A stretch of DNA of 15,240 nucleotides from Thomasclavelia spiroformis (GTDB lineage: Bacteria; Bacillota_I; Bacilli_A; Erysipelotrichales; Coprobacillaceae): NCBI GenBank assembly GCA_018369555.1, contig JAGZCC010000057.1:1-15240 (forward strand). The letters run 5' to 3'. How positions within the stretch are numbered: the stretch's first letter is position 1; every line of letters begins with the position of its first letter. The position numbers and the translations under genes were made by a program. The notes below the pieces were generated by a model. It searched no databases and was not told the DNA's origin. It saw nothing but the letters and a program-made list of their open reading frames with translations. This document shows positions 7,962 through 15,143 of this stretch, piece by piece.

Positions 7962-9422
7962 ATGAAAATAGGATTCGATAACGATAAATATTTAACAATG
8001 CAATCTACACATATTAAAGAAAGAATAGATCAATTTGGTAATAAGTTATATTTGGAATTTGGTGGTAAATTATTTGATGATTATCATGCTTCACGAGTTT
8101 TACCAGGATTTGCACCGGATAGTAAATTACAAATGTTGTTACAATTAAAAGATCAAGCTGAAGTTGTTATTGCTATTTCTGCTAGCGATATTGAACGAAA
8201 TAAGGTTCGTGGTGATTTAGGAATAACTTATGATGATGAAGTTTTGCGATTAGTTGGAATTTATCAAAGTAAAGGTTTATATGTTGGTAGTGTTGTTATT
8301 ACTCAATACAATGGACAAAAAGCAGCTGATATTTTTAAAAGTCGTTTAGAAAAAAGAAACATTAAAGTATATTTACATTATTTGATTGATGGTTATCCAA
8401 CAAATACAAAAAAAATAATTAGTGAAGATGGATTTGGTAAAAATGACTATATTGAAACAACTAAACCATTAGTGGTAGTAACAGCTCCAGGACCTGGAAG
8501 TGGTAAAATGGCAACATGTTTATCACAGTTATATCATGAAAATATAAGAGGAATAAAGGCTGGCTATGCTAAATTTGAAACATTTCCAATTTGGAATATT
8601 CCTTTAAATCATCCTGTTAATTTAGCTTATGAAGCAGCAACTGCAGATTTGAATGATGTTAATATGATCGATCCATTTCATTTAGAAACGTATAATGAAG
8701 TTACTGTTAACTATAATCGTGATATTGAAATTTTCCCAGTATTAAAAAATATGTTCGAAGAAATTTATGGAACAAGTCCATATAATTCCCCAACAGATAT
8801 GGGAGTAAATATGGTAGGACATTGTATCAGTGATGATGAAATTTGTAGAGAAGCTAGTCGTCAAGAAATAATTAGAAGATATTATAATACAAGAAATCGT
8901 TATATAAAGGAACAATGTTCTTTAGATGAATATAATAAACAAGAACTTGTAATGAACCAAGCTAAAGTGAAGGTAGAAGATCGTAAGTGTGTTGCAGCTG
9001 CAAATAAAAAAGCGAATGAAGCAAGTTGTCATGCTGGTGCTATAGAATTAGACGATGGAACAATTATTACTGGTAAAACATCTGACTTTATGGGTTCATG
9101 TTCAGCTATTTTAATTAATGCAATTAAATATTTAGCGAATATTGATGAAAATATTCATTTGATATCACCTAGTGCATTTGGACCAATTCAACATTTAAAA
9201 ACAGAGTATTTGGGAAGTATCAATCCAAGATTACATAGTGATGAGGTGTTAATTGCTTTATCATTAAGTGTAGTAGATAATGAAAGTGCTAAATTAGCGT
9301 TAGAACAATTACCTAAATTAAAAGGGACACAAGCTCATATTACTTCATCGATTGGACCAATGGATACTAAAGTATTTAGTAATTTAGGGATAGAAGTAAC
9401 ATATGACGCTAAACAACAATAA
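7962..9422 (+). CDS. DUF1846 family protein
   Basis: A 486-residue soluble protein recognisable over its full length as DUF1846 (UPF0371): MKIGFDNDKYLTMQS at the start, then FGGKLFDDYHASRVLPGF, ISASDIERNKVRGDLGITYD, and VTAPGPGSGK (173-182), a glycine-rich loop reminiscent of a nucleotide site. The C-terminal part has CHAGAIELDDGTIITGK and SPSAFGPIQHLKTEYLG. Length matches the family (about 490-500). Family members have been structurally characterised, but I know of no established reaction. ATG 7962 is chosen because MKIGFDN is the usual family N-terminus; its ribosome site is unusual (see 7924-7961). The gene has its own promoter and terminator and no operon partner. Confidence 0.88.
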   Translation: MKIGFDNDKYLTMQSTHIKERIDQFGNKLYLEFGGKLFDDYHASRVLPGFAPDSKLQMLLQLKDQAEVVIAISASDIERNKVRGDLGITYDDEVLRLVGIYQSKGLYVGSVVITQYNGQKAADIFKSRLEKRNIKVYLHYLIDGYPTNTKKIISEDGFGKNDYIETTKPLVVVTAPGPGSGKMATCLSQLYHENIRGIKAGYAKFETFPIWNIPLNHPVNLAYEAATADLNDVNMIDPFHLETYNEVTVNYNRDIEIFPVLKNMFEEIYGTSPYNSPTDMGVNMVGHCISDDEICREASRQEIIRRYYNTRNRYIKEQCSLDEYNKQELVMNQAKVKVEDRKCVAAANKKANEASCHAGAIELDDGTIITGKTSDFMGSCSAILINAIKYLANIDENIHLISPSAFGPIQHLKTEYLGSINPRLHSDEVLIALSLSVVDNESAKLALEQLPKLKGTQAHITSSIGPMDTKVFSNLGIEVTYDAKQQ

Positions 9423-9429
9423 TATATTG

Positions 9430-9470
9430 AGGCAGCATAATAGTAATAACTATTATATATGCCTTTTTTT
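9430..9470 (+). terminator. Rho-independent terminator after the DUF1846 gene
   Basis: AGGCA (9430-9434) pairs with TGCCT (9460-9464) and ATAATAGT (9437-9444) pairs with ACTATTAT (9449-9456). A small internal loop separates the two stems and a 4-nt loop caps the hairpin. Seven T residues (9464-9470) follow. The next stretch, 9471-9613, shows no coding or structural signal I can recognise. Confidence 0.8.
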
Positions 9471-9613
9471 ATGATTAAAAGCTATGATAAATTATTGATT
9501 TTTATTTTGGATACAGGAATTTTTAATTAGTTGTTATCGCTCACCAATAGATTTTTCAAAGATAATTTTAAATATTAATGCGAAAGTAAAAAAAGCTCAT
9601 TGCAACAATATTT

Positions 9614-9666
9614 TTGCTTTAAAAATTAGTTCTATGTTATAATAAAAATATATAAAATGAAGGAGG
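9614..9666 (+). promoter_or_regulatory. Promoter and ribosome site of the ATP-grasp/esterase operon
   Basis: TTGCTT (9614-9619), 18-nt spacer, TATAAT (9638-9643) with the extended element TGT at 9635-9637. AGGAGG (9661-9666) lies 6 nt before ATG 9673. The leader is only about 20-25 nt long, so leader-RNA control looks unlikely and any regulation would act at initiation. Confidence 0.65.
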
Positions 9667-9672
9667 GGTAAA

Positions 9673-10872
9673 ATGAATTTTATATTTATTTCACCGATGT
9701 TTCCTAAATCATATTGGCATTTTTGTGATAGGATAAAAAAACATGATGTAAATGTTTTGGCAATTGGGGACATGCCAAATGAATTAATTAGTGATGAATT
9801 AAAAAATTCAGTAACTGAATATTGTTATGTAGGCAATATGGAAAATTATGAGAATGTTTATCGTTGTGTTGCTTATTTAATTAGTAAATATGGAAGAATT
9901 GATTGGATAGAATCAAATAATGAATATTGGTTAGAGCTTGACGCACGTTTAAGAACAGATTTTAATATTAACACGGGGATAAAAGAGGATGTAATTAGAA
10001 TTTTTAAAACTAAATCGGGAATGAAGGATTATTATAAAAAAGCAGGGGTTAAAACAGCAAGGTATCATTTGGTAGATACTTTAGAAAATGGAAAAAAATT
10101 TATTGATAAAGTAGGTTATCCTGTTATTGTAAAACCAGATAATGGAGTTGGAGCGGCAGCAACGTATAAAATTTGTAATGATGAAGAGTTGCAAGAGTTT
10201 TATAAAATTAAACCTATTACACAATATATTATGGAAGAGTTTGTTAATGGTTTAATAATTTCTTACGATGGTATTGCTAATAGTAAACATGAGGTTATTT
10301 TTGAAACATCACATGTATTTCCTAATTCAATTATGGATGTAGTAAATGAAAATAGCGATATGCATTATTATTCTTTAAGAAATATACCTGATAAATTAGT
10401 TGAACTTGGAAGAAGCGTTGTTAAAGAGTTTCCAGTTGATCGAAGATTTTTTCATTGTGAATTTTTTGAATTATTAGAAGATCGACCAGGTTTGGGAAAA
10501 AAAGGAGATTTTGTCGGTTTGGAAGTTAATATGCGACCTCCAGGAGGTTATACACCAGATATGATGAATTTTGCTAATGATATTGATGTATACAATATCT
10601 ATGGTGATATGGTTGTTAATGATTATAGTGATTATTATACGACACGTCCTTATTATTGTGTTTATTGTGGTCGTCGTGATGGTAAGGAATATTATTTAAA
10701 TAATGAAGAAATTGTGTCGAGATATAAAAATAATCTTGTAATGAATGAACGAATGCCTGATATATTATCAGGGGCAATGGGAAATTATACATATACAGCT
10801 CGTTTTGAAACAATGGATGAAGTAAATAATTTTATTAATATGCTATTACAGGAGGTAAAATATGAAAGTTGA
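9673..10872 (+). CDS. ATP-grasp ligase A (carbamoyl-phosphate-synthase-like short form)
   Basis: A 399-residue ATP-grasp protein. Residues 1-100 form a Rossmann-like pre-ATP-grasp domain (FISPMFP, IDWIESNNEYW). The ATP-binding Lys154 is in VIVKPDNGVG, followed by a small-residue loop (161-164). The adenine-linker motif is YIMEEFV with Glu188-Glu189. Likely metal ligands are Glu263 in FHCEFFE, and Glu284 and Asn286 in GLEVNMRPPGG. The core is complete, so the enzyme should be active. The superfamily joins a carboxylate, through an acylphosphate, to an amine or similar nucleophile. The substrate is not deducible. First gene of a three-gene operon: its end overlaps the esterase start by 11 nt. 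The third gene is a gapless paralogue. There is no signal peptide, so it is cytosolic. Confidence 0.85.
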   Translation: MNFIFISPMFPKSYWHFCDRIKKHDVNVLAIGDMPNELISDELKNSVTEYCYVGNMENYENVYRCVAYLISKYGRIDWIESNNEYWLELDARLRTDFNINTGIKEDVIRIFKTKSGMKDYYKKAGVKTARYHLVDTLENGKKFIDKVGYPVIVKPDNGVGAAATYKICNDEELQEFYKIKPITQYIMEEFVNGLIISYDGIANSKHEVIFETSHVFPNSIMDVVNENSDMHYYSLRNIPDKLVELGRSVVKEFPVDRRFFHCEFFELLEDRPGLGKKGDFVGLEVNMRPPGGYTPDMMNFANDIDVYNIYGDMVVNDYSDYYTTRPYYCVYCGRRDGKEYYLNNEEIVSRYKNNLVMNERMPDILSGAMGNYTYTARFETMDEVNNFINMLLQEVKYES

Positions 10873-11614
10873 GTATTTTAAAAAATATAGTAATTGTTTA
10901 CAACGGGATATGGAATTTAAAATCTATGGTCATGAAGGAATTCCGTTATTAGTGTTTCCAGCTCAAGATGGACGTTTTTATGATTTTGAAAATTTTGGGA
11001 TGATCAATACGATTAGTGATATGATTAAAGAAGGAAAAGTACAAGTATTTTGTATTGATAGTGTTGATAGTGAAAGTTGGTCTGATGAGTGTGGCGATAA
11101 AGGACATCGAGTGTATATATTGGAACAATGGTATTATTATGTAGTTGATGAATTAGTACCAATTATTTTTGATATTAATGGTAGTGGTAGATTAATTTAT
11201 ACAGCAGGATGTTCGATGGGAGCTAGTCACGCAGCTAATTTTACGTTTAGAAGACCGGATTTATTTCAAGGATGTATTTGTTTAAGTGGATATTATGATA
11301 GTGATTTGTTTTTTGGGGATTATCATGATGAAATTTTGTATAATAATAGCCCAATTCAGTTTTTGAATGGTATGTCGTATGATCATCCTTATGTAGAAAA
11401 ATATCGTCATCGAGATATTATTTTATGTTGTGGTCAAGGTGCTTGGGAAGATGAGATGATTCGTTCGACAAAGAGAATGCAGGAGTTATTGGAATATAAG
11501 GATGTTCCAGCGTGGATTGATTTTTGGGGGAAAGATGTTAACCATGATTGGAACTGGTGGCAGATTCAATTACCGTATTTTCTAAATCATATTTTAAAAA
11601 AGGTGGGGATTTAA
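10862..11614 (+). CDS. Cytosolic alpha/beta-hydrolase, esterase family
   Basis: A 250-residue alpha/beta-hydrolase with no signal peptide. The nucleophile elbow is GCSMG (116-120) with Ser118. Asp197 in GQGAWED and His228 in DVNHDW are plausible triad partners, placed after the expected late strands. The fold resembles the esterase D / putative esterase group. AGGAGG at 10850-10855 precedes ATG 10862. The start lies inside the end of ATP-grasp A (11-nt overlap), and its TAA is followed at once by the ATG of ATP-grasp B, so all three are probably translationally coupled. Sitting between two ligases, it may remove a protecting group, release a product, or proofread or hydrolyse the ligated compound. 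That role is inference; the substrate is unknown. Confidence 0.85.
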   Translation: MKVEYFKKYSNCLQRDMEFKIYGHEGIPLLVFPAQDGRFYDFENFGMINTISDMIKEGKVQVFCIDSVDSESWSDECGDKGHRVYILEQWYYYVVDELVPIIFDINGSGRLIYTAGCSMGASHAANFTFRRPDLFQGCICLSGYYDSDLFFGDYHDEILYNNSPIQFLNGMSYDHPYVEKYRHRDIILCCGQGAWEDEMIRSTKRMQELLEYKDVPAWIDFWGKDVNHDWNWWQIQLPYFLNHILKKVGI

Positions 11615-12820
11615 ATGAATGTAGTATTTATTTCGCCTCATTTCCCTCTTTATTTTCATAATTTTTGTTCTCGTTTAAAACAACGTAGTGTTAATGTTTT
11701 AGGAATTATTGATACTGATTATCAAAATATTAGTCAGGAAACTAAAAATAGTTTAACTGATTGTTATTGTGTAAATAGTTTAGATAATTATGATGAGGTC
11801 TATCGTGCAGTTGCTTATTTTATAAGTAAGTATGGAAAGATTGATTTTATTGAAAGTCAAAATGAGTACTGGTTAGAAACAGAAGCTAAACTAAGAGATG
11901 ATTTTAATATTGCACATGGAACTAGATTTAATGATTTATCATGGATGAAATATAAATCTAAAATGAAGGAAGTTTTTTTAAAAGCTGGAGTGAGTGTTGC
12001 TAGATATTGTTTAGTGGATAGTTTTGAAGCGGTAATGGCTTTTATTGAAAAAACAGGTTATCCTGTTATTGTTAAACCTGATAATGGTGTTGGTGCAAGT
12101 TCAACGTATAGATTGAATAATTATCATGATGTGGAATATTTTTTTGCAACTAAAGATGATAAGGTTTATATTATGGAAGAATTTGTAAAAGGACATGTTG
12201 AAACTTATGATGGAATTAGTGATAGTAATAAAAATGTTTTAATTGCTAATAGTTCAATTATGTTGAATTCAATTATGGATAATGTAAATGAGCATTGTGA
12301 TACAGCGTTTAAAAATCGTTATGTTGCTAATAGTGATATTGAAGAAATTGGTAAAAGAGTTGTTAATGCTTTTGATACTAGGGAGCGTTTCTTTCATTTC
12401 GAATTTTTTAGATTAGATGAAGATCAAGAAGGATTAGGTAAAAAAGGTGATTTAATTGGTTTAGAAGTTAATATGCGAGCTCCAGGAGCATATATGCCAG
12501 ATATGATTAATTTTAGTTATGATAGTGATGTTTATACACTATGGGCAGATATGCTTATCTATGATAAATGTTTTGTGGATTTGAATCAAAAATATTTAGT
12601 TGCTTATATTGGAAGACGTAAAGATTTTAGGTATATGTATAGTGATGAACAATTAAGAGATTGGTACAAAGATGAAATTGTTTTAGATATTGATGTCCCT
12701 GAATCTTTAAGTGCTGCTATGTCGGATCATGTTTTTATGGTAAGGAATAGTGATCCTAGAAGATTGGATTGTTTAATTGATGAGTTTTTAAAAAGGGAAG
12801 ATGGAAGTAATTGGAAGTAG
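11615..12820 (+). CDS. ATP-grasp ligase B, paralogue of ligase A
   Basis: A 401-residue paralogue of ligase A that aligns without gaps: 57 of the first 100 residues are identical by hand count, and the key residues have the same numbers (Lys154, Glu188-Glu189, Glu263, Glu284, Asn286). The catalytic core is therefore intact. It differs around likely substrate positions: loop 161-164 is ASST instead of AAAT, 288-292 is RAPGA instead of RPPGG, and 101-116 has diverged. This fits a tandem duplication followed by specialisation for a different acceptor or donor. The start ATG directly follows the esterase stop, with AGGTGGGG at 11601-11608. It is the last gene of the operon. It ends with TAG, and no clear terminator lies directly behind it; the first good one is at 12983-13009. 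Confidence 0.85.
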   Translation: MNVVFISPHFPLYFHNFCSRLKQRSVNVLGIIDTDYQNISQETKNSLTDCYCVNSLDNYDEVYRAVAYFISKYGKIDFIESQNEYWLETEAKLRDDFNIAHGTRFNDLSWMKYKSKMKEVFLKAGVSVARYCLVDSFEAVMAFIEKTGYPVIVKPDNGVGASSTYRLNNYHDVEYFFATKDDKVYIMEEFVKGHVETYDGISDSNKNVLIANSSIMLNSIMDNVNEHCDTAFKNRYVANSDIEEIGKRVVNAFDTRERFFHFEFFRLDEDQEGLGKKGDLIGLEVNMRAPGAYMPDMINFSYDSDVYTLWADMLIYDKCFVDLNQKYLVAYIGRRKDFRYMYSDEQLRDWYKDEIVLDIDVPESLSAAMSDHVFMVRNSDPRRLDCLIDEFLKREDGSNWK

Positions 12821-12858
12821 ACTAAAGTATATTTTTAGGTGTTTGTATTAAAAATATT

Positions 12859-12875
12859 TAACACATATTGTGTTA
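12859..12875 (+). other. Small hairpin downstream of the ATP-grasp operon
   Basis: TAACACA (12859-12865) pairs perfectly with TGTGTTA (12869-12875) around a 3-nt loop. It is followed by an A run and then AGCTTTTCTTTTT. This is not a classical terminator, but it could protect the 3' end of the operon mRNA or act as a weak operator palindrome. Confidence 0.35.
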
Positions 12876-12907
12876 TTGAAAAAAAAGCTTTTCTTTTTAT
12901 TGGATTG

Positions 12908-13009
12908 TGATATTATATAAGTGGCTCAAGTGAGCATATTATAAAATTAGGGATGCTTCTAAAAGGGCATAAGAGGCAAAATAAAGGGATCCAAAAGGAT
13001 CTTTTTTTT
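12908..13009 (+). ncRNA. Putative small structured RNA or orphan attenuator
   Basis: An extended -10 box TGATATTAT (12908-12916) with only a weak -35 would start a transcript near 12922. The transcript can form a GCTC/GAGC hairpin (12924-12935), then one of two mutually exclusive stems, ATGCTT/GGGCAT (12953-12970) or GCTTCT/AGAGGC (12955-12977). It ends in a terminator with a 10-bp stem including two G-T pairs, an AAAA loop and eight T residues. No reading frame of note is present. It matches no riboswitch or RNA class that I recognise. It could be an independent small RNA, the 3' end of the ATP-grasp operon, or an attenuator whose target gene is gone. Confidence 0.4.
12983..13009 (+). terminator. 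Rho-independent terminator
   Basis: GATCC pairs with GGATC around an AAAA loop. The stem extends outward through two G-T and three A-T pairs, and the arm runs into eight T residues (13002-13009). It is the first clear terminator behind the ATP-grasp operon and also ends the putative small RNA. The 13010-13080 stretch after it is AT-rich and shows nothing recognisable. Confidence 0.8.
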
Positions 13010-13100
13010 ATAAAATGTTCTATAAGAAAATAATTAAAGATATTTGGTTTTATTATATATTGATTTGTTGTAATTTAATATAGTCCCGTTTTTGACAGTT

Positions 13101-13142
13101 AAGCGTGAAAATCATTGATATCAGTGGCTTTCACGCTTTTTT
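13101..13142 (+). terminator. Second terminator, T tract used as IS target
   Basis: AAGCGTGAAA (13101-13110) pairs perfectly with TTTCACGCTT, and the stem continues inward past one mismatch. Six T residues (13137-13142) follow. The TTAAA duplicated by the insertion sequence begins at 13141, so the IS landed at the end of this T tract. What transcript it originally ended is unclear. Confidence 0.75.
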
Positions 13143-13145
13143 AAA
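13141..13145 (+). repeat. Left copy of target-site duplication TTAAA
   Basis: Directly flanks the left terminal inverted repeat of the IS1634-like element. The matching copy is at 15060-15064. Confidence 0.7.
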
Positions 13146-13160
13146 TGTTGTATGGGATAG

Positions 13161-15008
13161 TTAATTTGAAATTTTTTTAATTTTTTTGTTAAGTTCTTTC
13201 GGTTGGTAATACTCTTTATCTAACTCTAATCCAAATGTTTCGTTTAAAGCATCACATATCTTACTGCTGGTATATGTTGCCTGATAATATAAATCATGAT
13301 TATTTACTACATTCATGTTCTTTAAATTTTCAATGATTTCTCCAGTTGTAAAATGTCTTCCGTCTTGATTTAATTTTACTTCCATTATTCTTTGAATAAG
13401 CAATGCTGTATAACATGTCATGAAACGAGCTATGATACGATCATCTTTTTGATGATTGACAGGTCTTGCTTTAAAATTTGTTTTTAAAACTCTAAAACAG
13501 TCTTCTATCTTGTATCTTTGTGAGTTTATCTCAATGATTCGCTTTGCTTCATTTTCTGCATCTAAGTTTGTTGCGATTGCATAGAATCCATCAAACATTT
13601 CTTCTTTTTTTATCATTTCTTTATCGATGCAATATTCTTCGTTTCCGTTTTTCATCTTTTTTATGAATCTTTTTGGATCGTTTTGATTTTTCCTTAGATC
13701 TTCAATTTTATTATTTTTTATTAGTCTTTCGGCACGTTCTATTTGGTTGTTGCGTATATGTCTTTGATATTCCATTGCTTTTCTAGAAAAAGTAATGATG
13801 ATGTATTGTTTCATTTTGCCTTTTGCTTTTCTAGTTTTTGTTTTTCCTGTAGAAGTAGTATATTCTTCAAAAAGTCCTAAATCAACAACTTTATCTGCAG
13901 GAATCACCTTATATAGAATGTCATTATAAAGATGAAGATTAGCTTCGTCCTTTTTATCGAACTCCTTCATTTCCTTCAATGTTTTAGGTATATCGCTAGA
14001 AAGCAGTTTATAGTCACAGTCGTTGAAAACTGCTTCCTGTAATGGTTTTGAAAGTTTCTTTATTGATTGTGTTACGATAAAAGCTCTGCTTCCAAAAGAA
14101 TTAAACTTTCTAATATCATATGAACCAAGACCTGCATCAGCACAATAGATAAGCTTTTTGTCTTTAAATGATTCAATCATTTTTTCTTCTGTTGAAGTAG
14201 CACAAAGCTGCTCATTTTTATTTCCGGGATTAATGCACATTGATAGAGGAATTCCCTGTGCATCTATAAACAGCCCCATTTGAACAAGTGGATTAGGCTG
14301 ATGTTGTTTGGAAATACCGTATTTTCTTAACATATAGAAGACTTCGCCGGTAACTTCATCCACATAATCCTCGTCAGAAGTTTCGATTTCAAAATAATAA
14401 TTAGTACAGTCGAAATAACACACAGATGTATCTCTTGGAATGATATTATTGCTTGCTTCATATAAATAGGAAATATATTCATCAAAATGTTTAGCCAAAA
14501 GAGATAGGAATCTAAGAGAAGATTCATAAAGATAGCTTGGCTGTTCGTAATAAATATGAAGATGATCGTAAATTCCAAGTTTGGAACGAGGATCAAGTAT
14601 ACGTGAAATAGTAAGAAATCTGTTTATGATATTTGCATCATATTCAACTTTTGTTTGAGAAACAATCTTATCTATAAAATCTTTGATTTTTAAATCATGA
14701 TAAATAGACTGGATAAAGAAATATCCGATATTTAAATTTTTAGAATGAGCGACGACATCATTTGAAGAAGAGAGTTTTTTTGAAAAATCAATTTTAATAT
14801 CGAGTGAGATTTTGTTTGCTTTGTATTCTTCATTGAATTTCGTTACTTCTTGTTTTGCGTATTCAAGAGGGTCATCCGTAATTTTAAGAAGATCATTATG
14901 CTTACCGATGATTTTGACATTACGAGTCGTTGTTTTTTTACCATTTCGAATGCCTTGTTGAATAAAATAAGTTGGATTTTTTGAACGTTTGTCATAGTAA
15001 AGTTTCAT
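13161..15008 (-). CDS. IS1634-family DDE transposase
   Basis: A 615-residue transposase. DDE residues are read as Asp200 in YFDCTNYYFE, Asp291 in IYCADAGLGS and Glu502 in QRYKIEDCFRVLK; DGFY at 473-476 is the usual IS4-superfamily motif before the last acidic residue. The N-terminal part (MKLYYDKRSKNPTYFIQQG) matches the typical start of this family. Start ATG 15006-15008 on the minus strand has AGGAGG (complement of 15018-15023), 9 nt upstream. The stop lies only about 15 nt from the left inverted repeat. No frameshift or internal stop is seen, so it should be functional. Confidence 0.92.
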   Translation of the reverse strand: MKLYYDKRSKNPTYFIQQGIRNGKKTTTRNVKIIGKHNDLLKITDDPLEYAKQEVTKFNEEYKANKISLDIKIDFSKKLSSSNDVVAHSKNLNIGYFFIQSIYHDLKIKDFIDKIVSQTKVEYDANIINRFLTISRILDPRSKLGIYDHLHIYYEQPSYLYESSLRFLSLLAKHFDEYISYLYEASNNIIPRDTSVCYFDCTNYYFEIETSDEDYVDEVTGEVFYMLRKYGISKQHQPNPLVQMGLFIDAQGIPLSMCINPGNKNEQLCATSTEEKMIESFKDKKLIYCADAGLGSYDIRKFNSFGSRAFIVTQSIKKLSKPLQEAVFNDCDYKLLSSDIPKTLKEMKEFDKKDEANLHLYNDILYKVIPADKVVDLGLFEEYTTSTGKTKTRKAKGKMKQYIIITFSRKAMEYQRHIRNNQIERAERLIKNNKIEDLRKNQNDPKRFIKKMKNGNEEYCIDKEMIKKEEMFDGFYAIATNLDAENEAKRIIEINSQRYKIEDCFRVLKTNFKARPVNHQKDDRIIARFMTCYTALLIQRIMEVKLNQDGRHFTTGEIIENLKNMNVVNNHDLYYQATYTSSKICDALNETFGLELDKEYYQPKELNKKIKKISN

Positions 15009-15017
15009 GAAAGATAA

Positions 15018-15057
15018 CCTCCTAGATACATTATATCACTATATACAACCCATACAA
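15018..15057 (-). promoter_or_regulatory. Transposase promoter and ribosome site inside the IS end
   Basis: On the minus strand the extended -10 box TGATATAAT (complement of 15030-15038) follows a TTGTAT -35-like hexamer (15052-15057) by 16 nt. That -35 lies within the right terminal inverted repeat. AGGAGG (15018-15023) is the ribosome site. Overlap of promoter and repeat would let transposase binding repress its own gene, which is inference. Confidence 0.5.
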
Positions 15058-15059
15058 CA

Positions 15060-15064
15060 TTAAA
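15060..15064 (+). repeat. Right copy of target-site duplication TTAAA
   Basis: Immediately follows the right terminal inverted repeat of the IS1634-like element and is identical to 13141-13145. Confidence 0.7.
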
Positions 15065-15083
15065 AGAGCTAAAATTTGACAAT

Positions 15084-15125
15084 AAAAAAACTCAAAAAGC
15101 CTATATAGAATAAGCGTTTTGAGTT
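15084..15125 (-). terminator. Minus-strand Rho-independent terminator
   Basis: AACTCAAAA (15089-15097) pairs with TTTTGAGTT (15117-15125), with two more G-C pairs past one mismatch and a 13-nt loop. Read on the minus strand, the stem is followed by five T residues (complement of 15084-15088). It would end leftward transcription from the right edge before the IS1634-like element. Confidence 0.7.
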
Positions 15126-15143
15126 ATTTAAGATTTCAAAAAG

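Larger units (their letters stand above)
13146..15059 (-). mobile_element. Complete IS1634-like insertion sequence (1914 bp)
   Basis: The ends are 11-bp perfect terminal inverted repeats: TGTTGTATGGG at 13146-13156 and CCCATACAACA at 15049-15059. They are flanked by identical 5-bp direct repeats TTAAA at 13141-13145 and 15060-15064. The element holds one intact transposase gene on the minus strand that fills nearly all of it. Its length, single long gene and 5-bp duplication fit the IS1634 group of the IS4 superfamily. Perfect repeats and an unbroken gene suggest a recent, probably still mobile copy. Confidence 0.85.

Noticed and set aside
9673..12820. Graspetide-type RiPP cluster (ATP-grasp ligase plus precursor).
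   Set aside because: No small precursor gene or transporter is visible, and the ligases resemble the carbamoyl-phosphate-synthase-like short forms.
12922..13009. T-box, preQ1 or SRP RNA in the region behind the ATP-grasp operon.
   Set aside because: The conserved T-box sequence, preQ1 aptamer and SRP GGAAG loop motifs are not present.
13081..13100. TAGTCC and TTGACA here resemble the complement of the end at 15152-15169, suggesting terminal repeats of one larger element.
   Set aside because: Spacing differs (5 against 6 nt), the bases between do not match, and the 11-bp repeats with TTAAA duplication define the inner element much better. The right copy more likely belongs to the IS3 end.
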